Assembly (NCBI GenBank): GCA_002973635.1
Contig: CP027224.1
Span: 2,242,501 to 2,306,500 of the forward strand
Direction of reading: 5' to 3'
Source: Lysinibacillus sp. B2A1
GTDB lineage: Bacteria; Bacillota; Bacilli; Bacillales_A; Planococcaceae
Length of the DNA: 64,000 nt
Part shown: positions 16,892 through 25,550 of the stretch, in pieces
Numbering within the stretch: the first letter of the stretch is position 1
Layout: the number at the start of each line of letters is the position of its first letter
The notes under the pieces: model-generated
The model's database searches: none
Seen by the model: only the letters and a program-made list of their open reading frames with translations
Told to the model about the DNA's origin: nothing
Program-made: the position numbers and the translations under genes

Positions 16892-17053
16892 TTATTTTTT
16901 TGACTTACCCTCTTTAGAAACTGAATGAATAAGTTCCATAAATTCTTTAGAAAACTCTTCACTCACTTTGTTGGGCGCTATTTTTTGGTTTTTTGGTGTT
17001 TGAGGTAAAGCCCCTTTGTTGGCGCTTTTCCCTTGTTTATTATCTCTTCCCAT
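16892..17053 (-). CDS. Small hydrophilic protein (53 aa), putative spore protein
   Basis: An ATG at 17053 behind GGAGAAACTAAC opens a 53-residue frame ending at 16892. The product is Lys/Asn/Ser rich (begins MGRDNKQGKSANKG, contains LPQTPKNQ, ends KEGKSKK) with one amphipathic helix EEFSKEFMELIHSVS. Composition and the MGR..K...LPQ.P opening recall small forespore proteins such as YfhD, but similarity is too weak to name it. It lies 11 bases upstream of the H-type SASP gene on the same strand, supporting joint forespore expression. Confidence 0.6.
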   Translation of the reverse strand: MGRDNKQGKSANKGALPQTPKNQKIAPNKVSEEFSKEFMELIHSVSKEGKSKK

Positions 17054-17185
17054 GTTAGTTTCTCCTTTCGTTTTGATATTTCTTAATATGGCTTTTGAAT
17101 CGGATTTTTATCAAGGGGAAATCTAGGGAACAGAAAGAATTTAATGTAAAACAGCTAAGAATTATTTTTGGGAAAATAGGTAACC

Positions 17186-18601
17186 TTATAGTGAGAGTTT
17201 TTTTATGGAAAAATCATTATTTAATAGCACCCAATTTTGTGGGAAAGGAAAACCTAATGCCCAATAGCTAATCCCTCTGAGATTATATTGTCGTACCATA
17301 TCAAATTTAGCTTGTGCACTTCGAGCATCTTCAAACCAAACTTCGTGTTGTTTCCCATGTTCATCTACATAGCGAAAATATGGTGATTGTGCAACTCGAT
17401 CATATTGAATGGTTGCACCATATTTTATTGCCCGATTCACAGCCTCTTGAGGACTGAAGGTTTCTGCTTCTTGCCCTTTAACATGTGGTAAAAGCCAATC
17501 ACGAGCATAAAGCTCAAAGCCTAAAAGTATTTTTTCAGCAGGCATAACAGATAATGCATATTCCACAACTTTCCTCATTTCATTAATGGGAGATATTGCT
17601 TGTGGCGGACCAAGTCGATACCCCCATTCATAGGTCATCAATACTACAAAATCTGCAATTTTCCCATGTGCTTCATAATCATGTGCCTCATACAATGTTC
17701 CTGCCTGTGTTGCACTTGTTTTTGGTGCAAGTGCGGTAGATACTAAATAACCTTTAGGGTGAAGACGGTCAACAGCTAGTTGAAGAAAGGCAGTATAATT
17801 TTCTCGATCTGCTGGAAGGACGTATTCAAAATCAATATTTAAAACTTTATAGCCCTTCTCCTGCATTACTTGCAGCGTATTCGTAATCACTTTTTCACGT
17901 AATGCTGCGCTTGATAAAATAACGTGTGATAGGTTGGAGCCTGTTTCAGTAGAAGTTAGGTTTGTAAGGGTTAACATAGGTGTAATGTTTTTTGCATTGG
18001 CAGCAGCAATCATTTCTTGATCATCGGGCGGTTCTAAAGTCCCGTCCTCCTTTATCAAATAAGCAAAAGGACTGAAATAAGTAAGAAGATGACCGATGGC
18101 GTCTATAGACTGAACCGCTTCTTTTGGTGTTTCATACGTATAGGCGTTTACTTCAATTATAGGCTTTGCTCTCGGAATGATTAAATGTGCTCCCACATAA
18201 ATCAGATTTGGATTTGAAATGCCATTTTCAACGGCAATGGCTTGAACAGTCGTCCCATATTGATGAGCAATTTGGGATAACGTCTCTCCAGGTTGTACGA
18301 TATGAATAACGGGTGGAATTACTAACTGAGTGCCAGGCGTTAACAAATCAGGGTTAGTTAAATGATTGACAGAGACAATAGATTGAATCGATACGTTATA
18401 TTGTTGTGCAATCGACCATAAAGTTTCTCCTTTTTTGACTGTATGAGTTGTATAGAGAGAGGGAATAACGAGTGATTGTCCGATTACTAATTGGTCTGGA
18501 TTAGATAATCCATTTAATTGAATAATCTCTTGTATAGGTACGGAATAGTGGTTTGCTATTTGCCATAGTGTTTCACCTGCACTTACCACATGTATAATCA
18601 T
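17186..18601 (-). CDS. LysM-repeat family 18 glycosyl hydrolase, spore cortex-lytic (SleL/YaaH type)
   Basis: 471 residues. Three LysM peptidoglycan-binding repeats occupy about 1-47, 52-96 and 99-143 (each GETL..IA..Y then P..L..G..L.IP). A family 18 hydrolase barrel follows, with NIDFEYV carrying the D-x-E acid/base pair, LMTYEWGY and YWALGFPFP. The arrangement matches SleL/YaaH N-acetylglucosaminidases that degrade cortex fragments during germination; those usually have two LysM repeats, so three is slightly unusual. No signal peptide is present, as in YaaH. Start ATG at 18601 sits behind TTGGAGGTGTCCA. Confidence 0.87.
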   Translation of the reverse strand: MIIHVVSAGETLWQIANHYSVPIQEIIQLNGLSNPDQLVIGQSLVIPSLYTTHTVKKGETLWSIAQQYNVSIQSIVSVNHLTNPDLLTPGTQLVIPPVIHIVQPGETLSQIAHQYGTTVQAIAVENGISNPNLIYVGAHLIIPRAKPIIEVNAYTYETPKEAVQSIDAIGHLLTYFSPFAYLIKEDGTLEPPDDQEMIAAANAKNITPMLTLTNLTSTETGSNLSHVILSSAALREKVITNTLQVMQEKGYKVLNIDFEYVLPADRENYTAFLQLAVDRLHPKGYLVSTALAPKTSATQAGTLYEAHDYEAHGKIADFVVLMTYEWGYRLGPPQAISPINEMRKVVEYALSVMPAEKILLGFELYARDWLLPHVKGQEAETFSPQEAVNRAIKYGATIQYDRVAQSPYFRYVDEHGKQHEVWFEDARSAQAKFDMVRQYNLRGISYWALGFPFPQNWVLLNNDFSIKKLSL

Positions 18602-18814
18602 TGGACACCTCCAAAGTAGTTTTCATATTGTATCATATGTATAAAGGGAGAAAATGAGTATTTTTCTGAAAAAGCCTTATCTCTTTTCTGTGGATTCAGT
18701 GAAGCTACTTGAGTCTCTTCATAACTAATAAAATATTTTATAGTTCAAATTCTTTCCAAGTGATTTGCATAGGATAGAGCATATGCATTGATTATTTGAG
18801 AAAGGAGCTGTCTT

Positions 18815-20164
18815 TTGAAGAAAGTAAAGCTCACTGGAAGAATCGTTACCCCTGATGATCCGGGATATGAACAGGCAAGAACTAATAATAACTTAAATAA
18901 TCCAAAATATCCGAGCATCATTGTGTTTTGTCAAAATACAAAAGACGTAATAAATGCTTTAAGCTGGGCAAGGGAAAATAATGAACCATTTCGAATAAGA
19001 AGTGGCAGGCATAGCTATGAAAATTATTCATTATTAAATAAAGGTCTTGTTATTGATATTAGTGATATGAATGGCATTCATATCAATCTTCAGGAAATGA
19101 CAGTGAAAATTGAAGCTGGAGCAAATCTTGGAAGCGTGTATCGTAGATTAGGAGAACAAGGTGTCACAATCCCTGCTGGAACAGAAAGCAGTGTGGGCGT
19201 CGTGGGTTTAACACTTGGGGGAGGTATCGGGATGCTATCTCGTCCATTTGGGTTAACTTGTGATAATTTGATTGAAATTGAGATGGTGGGTGCAAGTGGT
19301 CATGAAGGAGCAACAATTATTCAAGCAAACAGGCAGAAAAACAGTGATTTATTGTGGGCTAGTTGTGGAGGTGGTGGTGGCAATTTTGGTATCGTAACTG
19401 CACTTACCTTTAAACTACATCCAATTAGTAATGTTGCTATTTTTTCTATTACATGGAGTTGGGAGGATTTTGAACGTGCCTTTGATGCTTGGCAAAAATG
19501 GGCGCCGTATACAGATAAACGCTTAACGTCCCAGATTGAGCTTAAATCAAAGGAGATAGGTGAAATTGTTGCGCAAGGAGAGTTTGTCGGTTCTGCTTCG
19601 GAGTTAAAGAAATTACTACGTCCTTTAAGGAAAACAGGAACACCTATTAATATATGGATAAAGGAAGTCCCATATTTAAAGGCTGTAGAATTTTTTGATA
19701 TACCAAGTGGCAACCAGCCAGCCTTTCGTAAAAGATCTGGTTCTTTTATTGAAAGACCATTTCCACACGTCGCCATTGCACAAATGAAAGAATTCTTAGC
19801 TAAACCACCAAATAGAAATACAACGATATGGCAGCAATCTTTAGGAGGTGCTGTAGGCCAAGTTGCACCTAATCGTACAGCCTATTATTATAGAAATGCT
19901 TTAATGGCACAGGAGTACAATACTTCTTGGAAAAAACCTAAAGAAGAAGACAAAAACATACTGTGGGTGGAAAATGTCAGACAGGCTTTGTCTCCATACA
20001 CTACTGGAGATTATGTCAATTTCCCTGATCGCTTTATTAAAGATTGGCTGACTGCCTATTATGGCCGTAATATTCGTAGATTAAGAGAGATCAAGTCAAA
20101 ATATGATCCTTTCAATGTGTTTCATTTTCCTCAAAGTATCCCAACCAATCGAAAATGGCTTTAG
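18815..20164 (+). CDS. Berberine-bridge-type FAD oxidoreductase, spore coat CotQ-like
   Basis: 449 residues from a TTG start behind AAAGGAGCTGTCT. PCMH-type FAD domain: YPSIIVFCQNTKDVINAL, IRSGRHSYENYS with the His expected to hold FAD covalently, and GLTLGGGIGMLSRPFGLTCD with the Cys of the second covalent bond. C-terminal BBE segment YYGRNIRRLREIKSKYDPF. Length and these segments closely recall B. subtilis YvdP/CotQ (447 aa), a coat protein, and a spore hydrolase lies next door. The oxidised substrate is unknown. Confidence 0.8.
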   Translation: MKKVKLTGRIVTPDDPGYEQARTNNNLNNPKYPSIIVFCQNTKDVINALSWARENNEPFRIRSGRHSYENYSLLNKGLVIDISDMNGIHINLQEMTVKIEAGANLGSVYRRLGEQGVTIPAGTESSVGVVGLTLGGGIGMLSRPFGLTCDNLIEIEMVGASGHEGATIIQANRQKNSDLLWASCGGGGGNFGIVTALTFKLHPISNVAIFSITWSWEDFERAFDAWQKWAPYTDKRLTSQIELKSKEIGEIVAQGEFVGSASELKKLLRPLRKTGTPINIWIKEVPYLKAVEFFDIPSGNQPAFRKRSGSFIERPFPHVAIAQMKEFLAKPPNRNTTIWQQSLGGAVGQVAPNRTAYYYRNALMAQEYNTSWKKPKEEDKNILWVENVRQALSPYTTGDYVNFPDRFIKDWLTAYYGRNIRRLREIKSKYDPFNVFHFPQSIPTNRKWL

Positions 20165-20173
20165 ATAATGAAT

Positions 20174-20220
20174 AAAAAGGGCAGGATGCTGAAAATTAGC
20201 TATGCATGCTGCTCTTTTCT
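20174..20220 (+). terminator. Probable terminator after the CotQ-like gene
   Basis: AAAAAGGGCAG pairs with CTGCTCTTTTCT around a ~25-base region. The stem is imperfect and the T-run short. Confidence 0.5.
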
Positions 20221-20299
20221 ATGAATAATTCTCTTGATAATTATTGTCCTGCACGTCAAAATGAAGATATTACATATTTTTCTAAAGGGAGTAAATGCG

Positions 20300-21091
20300 A
20301 TGATTGATGTAATGGTTCGTAATAATGTGAAAATAATTGGTAACGGAAACCAGCCTATTATTTTTGCACATGGCTTTGGCTGCGATCAAGATATGTGGAG
20401 GTTCATTACACCTGCTTTTGAAGAAAATTATCAAGTAATATTGTTTGATTATGTTGGTTCTGGTAATTCAGATTTACATGCCTATAACTCTGAAAAATAT
20501 AATTCTTTACAAGGGTATGTCCAAGATATTTTAGACATTGTCGAAGCATTAAAACTGAGAGATATTCTATTCATTGGACATTCGATTAGCTCGATGATAG
20601 GGATGTTAGCTTCGATTGAACAACCTGCATCTTTCAAAAAATTAATAATGATTGGACCATCACCGTGTTATTTAAATGATGGTGATTATCGTGGCGGTTT
20701 TGAACAAAGTGACATTACAGAGTTATTGGATATGATGGAAATGAATTTTGTCGGCTGGGCAAGCTATATGGCACCGATTGCTATGAACAATCCTGAGGTT
20801 CCTAAATTATCACAGGAATTAGAGCAAACATTTATGGCTGCAAATCCTGAGATTGCTAGAGAATTTGCAGAAGTGACCTTCTTATCAGATTATCGTGATG
20901 ACCTTGCAAAAATGAATGTACCTACACTTATTATGCAGTGCTCTGACGATAGCATAGTACCTATTGAGGTAGGGGAATATTTACATAGTCATCTGAAAAA
21001 TAGCACATTCCAGTTGATGAAGGCGAAGGGACATTACCCGCATATTAGTCATCCAGAGGAAACGATACGCTGTATCACAGAATTTTTGTGA
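20300..21091 (+). CDS. rsbQ: RsbQ-like alpha/beta hydrolase
   Basis: 263 residues from the ATG at 20300 (AAGGGAG nine bases upstream; the longer frame lacks a site). It follows B. subtilis RsbQ along its length: FAHGFGCDQDMW (oxyanion region), LFDYVGSGNSDLHAY, nucleophile motif GHSISSMIGMLAS, IGPSPCYLND, and a C-terminal catalytic His in KGHYPHISHPEETI with Asp in CSDDSIVP. In B. subtilis RsbQ supplies a small hydrophobic signal to the PAS domain of the phosphatase RsbP in energy-stress sensing. Here the next gene, 13 bases on, is a PAS-GGDEF protein instead. Confidence 0.88.
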   Translation: MIDVMVRNNVKIIGNGNQPIIFAHGFGCDQDMWRFITPAFEENYQVILFDYVGSGNSDLHAYNSEKYNSLQGYVQDILDIVEALKLRDILFIGHSISSMIGMLASIEQPASFKKLIMIGPSPCYLNDGDYRGGFEQSDITELLDMMEMNFVGWASYMAPIAMNNPEVPKLSQELEQTFMAANPEIAREFAEVTFLSDYRDDLAKMNVPTLIMQCSDDSIVPIEVGEYLHSHLKNSTFQLMKAKGHYPHISHPEETIRCITEFL

Positions 21092-21104
21092 AAGGATATT
21101 TAAA

Positions 21105-22088
21105 ATGGAAAAAAGATTGAACTATGCGCCTTGTGGTTTTCTTTCTATCTCCCATGAAGGGATTATCACAGATATAAATCAAACCTTTCTTCAATGGATG
21201 GGCTATGAGCAGGAGGATTTGATAAATAAACATATAGAAATTCTTATGTCTACTCCAAATAAATTGATATTTCATTCTTATTTTTATCCGAACATTAATT
21301 TAAACGAACATATTGAGGAGCTATTTATCAGCTTGAAGCATCGTGATGGATTGTCCATTCCTTTTCTATTGAATGCTAAGTTATTTACAGAAAACAAATT
21401 GGAGTATATAGATTGCATTCTAGTAAAGATGAAAAAGCGAATTGACTATGAACTCGAATTACGTTCAACAAAGAAACAAATGGAAGCTGCCTATCTGGAG
21501 AAGAACCAGGCTTTAGCAAAATTAGAGCAAATTCATTTAGAAATCGAAAAAAAACAGGCTGAGTTACTTTCTATGAATGCAACATTAGTAGAATTATCCA
21601 TAACAGATAAACTAACTGGTTTGAAGAATAGGAGATTTTTCCAAGAAAAACTAGAAGAACAGTTGTCCAACTATGAAAAATCAGCTTCTCATTTCTCACT
21701 TTTTATTTTAGACATTGATCACTTCAAAAAGGTAAATGATACATTTGGCCATCAAGCAGGAGACGAAGTTCTTGCACAATTAGCACAACTATTAATAAAT
21801 CAAGCACGTTCACTAGATATCGTTGCACGTTATGGTGGAGAGGAATTTGTTGTAATTTTACCTGAAACTAATCAGGACGAGGCAAAAGTTATTGCAGAAC
21901 AATTGCGACAAGCTGTAGAAGAAGCAGAGTGGCAAACTGGGCGAATCACAGTGAGCGTCGGTATAGCCACAGTTAACAAAACGGATAATGAGACTACCAT
22001 TTTACAAAGAGCTGACAAGGCTTTATATGCTTCTAAGGAGAATGGTCGAAACCGCGTAACACATAGTACGGATTTAACAAGTATTTAG
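21105..22088 (+). CDS. PAS-coiled coil-GGDEF diguanylate cyclase paired with RsbQ
   Basis: 327 residues. N-terminal PAS domain (about 8-120: GFLSISHEGIITDINQTF, MGYEQEDLINKHIEILM, LFISLKHRDGLSIPFLLNA), then a coiled coil (about 118-165, rich in E/K/Q/L), then a GGDEF domain (about 168-320) with LTGLKNRRFF, DIDHFKKVND, the active-site YGGEEF and an inhibitory RxxD site (RSLD) five residues before it. It should make c-di-GMP with product inhibition. The PAS plus coiled-coil front end is like RsbP, but the phosphatase output is replaced. Start behind AAAGGATATTTAAA. Confidence 0.88.
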   Translation: MEKRLNYAPCGFLSISHEGIITDINQTFLQWMGYEQEDLINKHIEILMSTPNKLIFHSYFYPNINLNEHIEELFISLKHRDGLSIPFLLNAKLFTENKLEYIDCILVKMKKRIDYELELRSTKKQMEAAYLEKNQALAKLEQIHLEIEKKQAELLSMNATLVELSITDKLTGLKNRRFFQEKLEEQLSNYEKSASHFSLFILDIDHFKKVNDTFGHQAGDEVLAQLAQLLINQARSLDIVARYGGEEFVVILPETNQDEAKVIAEQLRQAVEEAEWQTGRITVSVGIATVNKTDNETTILQRADKALYASKENGRNRVTHSTDLTSI

Positions 22089-22110
22089 AGGGAAACTTTT
22101 TTCAAATTAT

Positions 22111-22154
22111 AAAAAAGATGATGATTAAGAGGATTACTTAATTGTCATCTTTTT
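22111..22154. terminator. Bidirectional terminator
   Basis: AAAAGATGATGATTAAG pairs with CTTAATTGTCATCTTTT around AGGATTA. It overlaps the last codons of the convergent Nudix gene and ends both transcripts. Confidence 0.65.
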
Positions 22155-22551
22155 GTTGTTTTTCTGCCAGTAATTTTTTTATGGATGGGATGTCTGCTGG
22201 AGCGAAACTTAAATCTAAAAGCTGGTGTCGAGCTACCCATCTGATTTCAGTATGTTCTAAAGCAATCGGTTCTCCGCTAATTATCGAGGCTTTAAATGTC
22301 TCTAAGCGCACAGTGAATTCATGATATTCATAAGTGGTATCTTCTACTTTTTCGTTCACCTCTATAGAACAATTAAATTCCTCTAATATTTCACGAGCTA
22401 ATGCCTGCTTTGACGATTCCCCTGCTTCTATTTTACCGCCAGGAAATTCCCAATAGTTAGCGAGTACCATTTGAGGATTTCGTAATGCGCAAAAGATTTC
22501 ATCCTTGTCATTTTCTATAATTGCACCCACTACGTGTATATGTTTTTTCAT
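22138..22551 (-). CDS. MutT-type Nudix hydrolase
   Basis: 137 residues from the ATG at 22551; the ATG three codons earlier would abut the TTTAGGATG ribosome site. The Nudix box GGKIEAGESSKQALAREILE followed by EF lies at about residues 38-60 and fits G-x5-E-x7-REUxEE. N-terminal VVGAIIENDKDEIFCALR and NYWEFPGGK match the MutT (8-oxo-dGTP/CTP pyrophosphohydrolase) subgroup that cleans nucleotide pools. Its final codons form part of the shared terminator. Single gene, convergent with the cyclase. Confidence 0.82.
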   Translation of the reverse strand: MKKHIHVVGAIIENDKDEIFCALRNPQMVLANYWEFPGGKIEAGESSKQALAREILEEFNCSIEVNEKVEDTTYEYHEFTVRLETFKASIISGEPIALEHTEIRWVARHQLLDLSFAPADIPSIKKLLAEKQQKDDN

Positions 22552-22741
22552 TTTATTCATCCTAAAAGTTTTTTATAGTCAGTATACGAAATAATGTAGA
22601 TTATAACATGTAGTTTTATAATTTTGTTACTAAAAAATAAAAGCTATCTTTACTTAAACAGTTTTTCCACGACTATGTAAATTGTTATTTTCTACTGTAT
22701 AATAATAATCAGTAAATAGGAAAAGGGCGGTACGAGGTACG

Positions 22742-23506
22742 ATGAAAAGAATTGAATCTACGCAAAATGCATTAGTGAAATACTGGAAAAAGCTAGCGAC
22801 GACACGTAAAGAGCGTGAACGTTCTGGAGAATTTATCGTAGAAGGGTTCCATTTAGTAGAGGAAGCATTAAAAAATAAGGAGCGAGTATTGCAACTTATT
22901 GTGCGTGAAGGTGTAGATTTACCAATGCTTTGGCCGATTGACGATATTGCCAGCATTGAAGTAACTGCGGCAGTTGCGAAGGAATTTGCTGAAACGGAAA
23001 CCTCACAAGGTGTATTTGCAGTTTGTAAGCAGCCTTTACTAGTGGAAGATGTAATGGCTTCATGGCGGAAGGTATTGCTGATTGATGCTGTACAAGATCC
23101 TGGAAATATAGGAACGATGATTCGTACAGCTGATGCTGCGGGCTTGGATGCAGTTATACTAGGCAAAGGCAGTGCAGATATATATAATCCTAAAACACTT
23201 CGTTCTGCACAGGGCTCACATTTTCATATTCCAGTGCTTCGTGGCGATTTGGAGGACTGGATAGAGCACCTACAAGAAAATGGTGTACCTGTGTTTGGAA
23301 CGGCTTTAGATGAAGATGCGGTAGTCTATAGCGATATCCAGCATACAGGTGCGTTTGCCATCATGATGGGCAATGAAGGCAGCGGAATCCATCCACAATT
23401 GCTTGCTATGACTGATCAAAATATTATGATTCCTATTTTTGGACAAGCTGAATCATTAAATGTAGCAGTAGCAACAGGTATTGTATTATATGGTTTTGCT
23501 AAATAA
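22742..23506 (+). CDS. ysgA: TrmH/SpoU-family RNA 2'-O-methyltransferase YsgA
   Basis: 254 residues. The N-terminal substrate-binding part starts KRIESTQNALVKYWKKLATT (residues 2-21) and contains SGEFIVEGFHLVEEAL. The SPOUT catalytic domain shows the three motifs: DAVQDPGNIGTMIRTADAAG, IMMGNEGSGI and PIFGQAESLNVAVATGIV (trefoil-knot SAM site). The B. subtilis gene holds the same place upstream of pheS. Target is probably 23S rRNA or tRNA ribose; not provable from sequence. Start behind GAGGTACG. Confidence 0.88.
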   Translation: MKRIESTQNALVKYWKKLATTRKERERSGEFIVEGFHLVEEALKNKERVLQLIVREGVDLPMLWPIDDIASIEVTAAVAKEFAETETSQGVFAVCKQPLLVEDVMASWRKVLLIDAVQDPGNIGTMIRTADAAGLDAVILGKGSADIYNPKTLRSAQGSHFHIPVLRGDLEDWIEHLQENGVPVFGTALDEDAVVYSDIQHTGAFAIMMGNEGSGIHPQLLAMTDQNIMIPIFGQAESLNVAVATGIVLYGFAK

Positions 23507-23809
23507 ACGGATAGAAGTATCAAAATAACGGATCCAACTATCGAAGAGATGGATAGACAGCAGAAGTGAAGGTTAGATTGCTGAAATCGGCGGATGCATT
23601 GTCATAATAAAGGGTTCTGACTACTTTCGAATCATTAATATCCTTAATAATGGGGAGATGCCCCTTGATTTGCATGAGTATAGTATTGTATAATCACTTT
23701 TAACTTATTTCAGCTGAAATCTCCCACTTCTATAGGTGGTGAGATGAATGCGAATTTAAGTTACTTTTCAGAGGGTATCAAAACACCTGCTGAAATAGAG
23801 GAACTCAGA

Positions 23810-23859
23810 CTAAGAACGCCACGTCCTGTGGCAATGACTGAGTGACCAACATCATGTTG
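23810..23859 (+). repeat. 50-base module shared with mobile element copy A
   Basis: CTAAG..CGCCACGTCCTGTG, CAA and GTGACCAACATC.TGTTG match the reverse complement of the extra insert at about 1741-1785 (differences at roughly eight positions), and more loosely that at 1262-1310. It lies within a repeat-rich stretch (about 23690-23910) that also has a hairpin around CTCCCACTTCTATAGGTGG. No coding frame is seen. Confidence 0.6.
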
Positions 23860-23912
23860 CTGCCGCTGCGTTAGCACTACGCTTTCGCACAAAAAACATC
23901 TGTTGGCCCAAA

Positions 23913-24056
23913 GCCTCCGGCAGATGTCACGGAATCGAAAAGGAGTTCTTAAAGGATGTTAGCCTAAAATCATCGCATCCATGCGATAACGGCTAACTGA
24001 CCTGCATCACGCAGGCCTAAGCACAAAGCCGATTCCGGACGCAATTATGCCCAGGC
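23913..24056 (+). repeat. Structured repeat family R2, copy 2
   Basis: Outer stem GCCTCCGGCA (23913-23922) pairs with TGCCCAGGC (24048-24056). It shares the words AGATGTCACGGA and CCGGACGCAATTATGC with copy 1, and the inner stem CGGAATCG / CGATTCCG has both strands changed relative to copy 1. Extra internal hairpins: GTTAGC / GCTAAC enclosing ATCGCAT / ATGCGAT, and CCTG / CAGG (24001-24015). It ends about 40 bases before the pheST leader. Confidence 0.6.
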
Positions 24057-24060
24057 ATAA

Positions 24061-24089
24061 TTGATATTGATTGTAAACTTGAATATGAA
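24061..24089 (+). promoter_or_regulatory. Candidate promoter of the pheST leader
   Basis: TTGATA, 17-base spacer, TATGAA. Transcription would start near 24096, which is where the T-box Stem I begins. The -10 is weak, so this is tentative. Confidence 0.4.
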
Positions 24090-24096
24090 AATGTTT

Positions 24097-24347
24097 TGAC
24101 CAGGAAGTAGTAAAGATTGTGAATGGACGACAGGGAGCGAGGGCCGAAGATTGAGAGCCAGCGCCGAACCAATGCAATTTTGAATTCATCCTGCGAGCAG
24201 CTACCGGGACCAGCAAAATGCTGTAAAGGTATGCCGGCTTTAATCTAGTCGTTATGTCAATGAAGTGATTGCTTGGCGTTTGCCCTGCAATAACTAGGGT
24301 GGTACCGCGAATATGTCCTCGTCCCTTTTTTAGGGGCGAGTTTTTTT
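24097..24347 (+). promoter_or_regulatory. T-box riboswitch, phenylalanine specifier, with terminator
   Basis: Stem I closes with CAGGA / TCCTG and carries AGTA and GAA elements around a TTC specifier at 24185-24187 (phenylalanine). The T-box AGGGTGGTACCGCG is at 24296-24309. The terminator (24318-24347) has CTCGTCCCT / AGGGGCGAG followed by seven T. Uncharged tRNA-Phe would favour the antiterminator and switch on pheS-pheT. Confidence 0.92.
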
Positions 24348-24499
24348 ATGCCATTAAAAAGCTGGCATTTATTTCGGAGCGGAAGTGAAACATTATCTAC
24401 AGGCATGGGCACAATTCAAAATCTGGACGAATTGATTACCTGTAGCGATAGCTGCAATGACGCCAAGGCGAAATTGATTTGAACAAGGAGGATATTCAC

Positions 24500-25537
24500 A
24501 TGGAAGAGCAATTAAAGCAGTTAGAGCAAGAAGCACTTGCTAAAATTGAAGCAGCAGCAAATTTAAAAGAATTAAATGATGTGCGTGTAGCATACCTAGG
24601 AAAAAAAGGACCTATCACAGATTTATTAAAGGGCATGGGGAAATTATCAGCAGAGGAACGCCCTAAAATGGGTGCCTTAGTGAATACAGTTCGTGAAAAG
24701 GTAACAGCTGTTTTAGAAGAAAAGGCAACTGTGCTAGAGGAAGCAGCTATTGCTGAAAAATTAGCAAGTGAGTCGATTGATGTCACTTTACCAGGCCGAG
24801 AAATTAAAGTAGGAAATCGCCATCCTTTGACACGTGTTATTGAAGAAATTGAAGATTTATTTATTGGAATGGGCTATGAAATTGCAGAAGGTCCTGAAGT
24901 GGAGAAGGATTATTATAACTTTGAAGCACTGAACTTACCAAAGGGCCATCCTGCTCGTGATATGCAGGATTCGTTCTATATTTCCGAGGAAATATTATTA
25001 CGTACACATACATCACCTGTGCAGGCTCGCACAATGGAGGCAAAAAAAGGCGAAACCATTCGAATTATTTGTCCAGGAAAAGTATTCCGTCGTGACAATG
25101 ATGATGCTACACACTCACACCAATTCATGCAAATCGAAGGGTTAGTGATTGGCGAAAATATTCGCATGAGTGACCTTAAAGGTACTTTAGATACTTTAGC
25201 AAAAAAAATGTTTGGTGCTGATCGCGAAATTCGCTTACGTCCAAGCTTCTTCCCATTTACAGAGCCATCTGTTGAAATGGATATCTCTTGCTTTAAATGT
25301 GGTGGTTCAGGCTGTAACGTTTGTAAACGTACAGGCTGGATTGAAATTTTAGGTGCTGGTATGGTACATCCAAATGTGCTTGAAATGGCTGGCTATGATC
25401 CGAAGAAAGTTTCAGGCTTTGCATTTGGTATCGGTGCAGAACGTATCGCAATGTTGAAATATGGTGTCGACGATATTCGTCATTTCTATACAAGTGACAC
25501 ACGTTTCTTATCACAATTCGAGCGAACAGAGGCGTAA
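24500..25537 (+). CDS. pheS: Phenylalanine--tRNA ligase alpha subunit
   Basis: 345 residues. The start at 24500 follows AAGGAGGATATTCAC; an upstream in-frame ATG is on the ribosome site. N-terminal coiled coil (about 1-95) binds tRNA; the class II catalytic core contains motif 2 ([19 protein letters not shown]) and motif 3 ([17 protein letters not shown]). A C-x2-C-x5-C-x2-C cluster ([14 protein letters not shown]) near residue 260 is typical of bacterial PheS. With PheT it forms an alpha2-beta2 enzyme. Separated by 13 bases from pheT; controlled by the T-box upstream. Confidence 0.97.
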   Translation: MEEQLKQLEQEALAKIEAAANLKELNDVRVAYLGKKGPITDLLKGMGKLSAEERPKMGALVNTVREKVTAVLEEKATVLEEAAIAEKLASESIDVTLPGREIKVGNRHPLTRVIEEIEDLFIGMGYEIAEGPEVEKDYYNFEALNLPKGHPARDMQDSFYISEEILLRTHTSPVQARTMEAKKGETIRIICPGKVFRRDNDDATHSHQFMQIEGLVIGENIRMSDLKGTLDTLAKKMFGADREIRLRPSFFPFTEPSVEMDISCFKCGGSGCNVCKRTGWIEILGAGMVHPNVLEMAGYDPKKVSGFAFGIGAERIAMLKYGVDDIRHFYTSDTRFLSQFERTEA

Positions 25538-25550
25538 GGGGGATTAAAAA

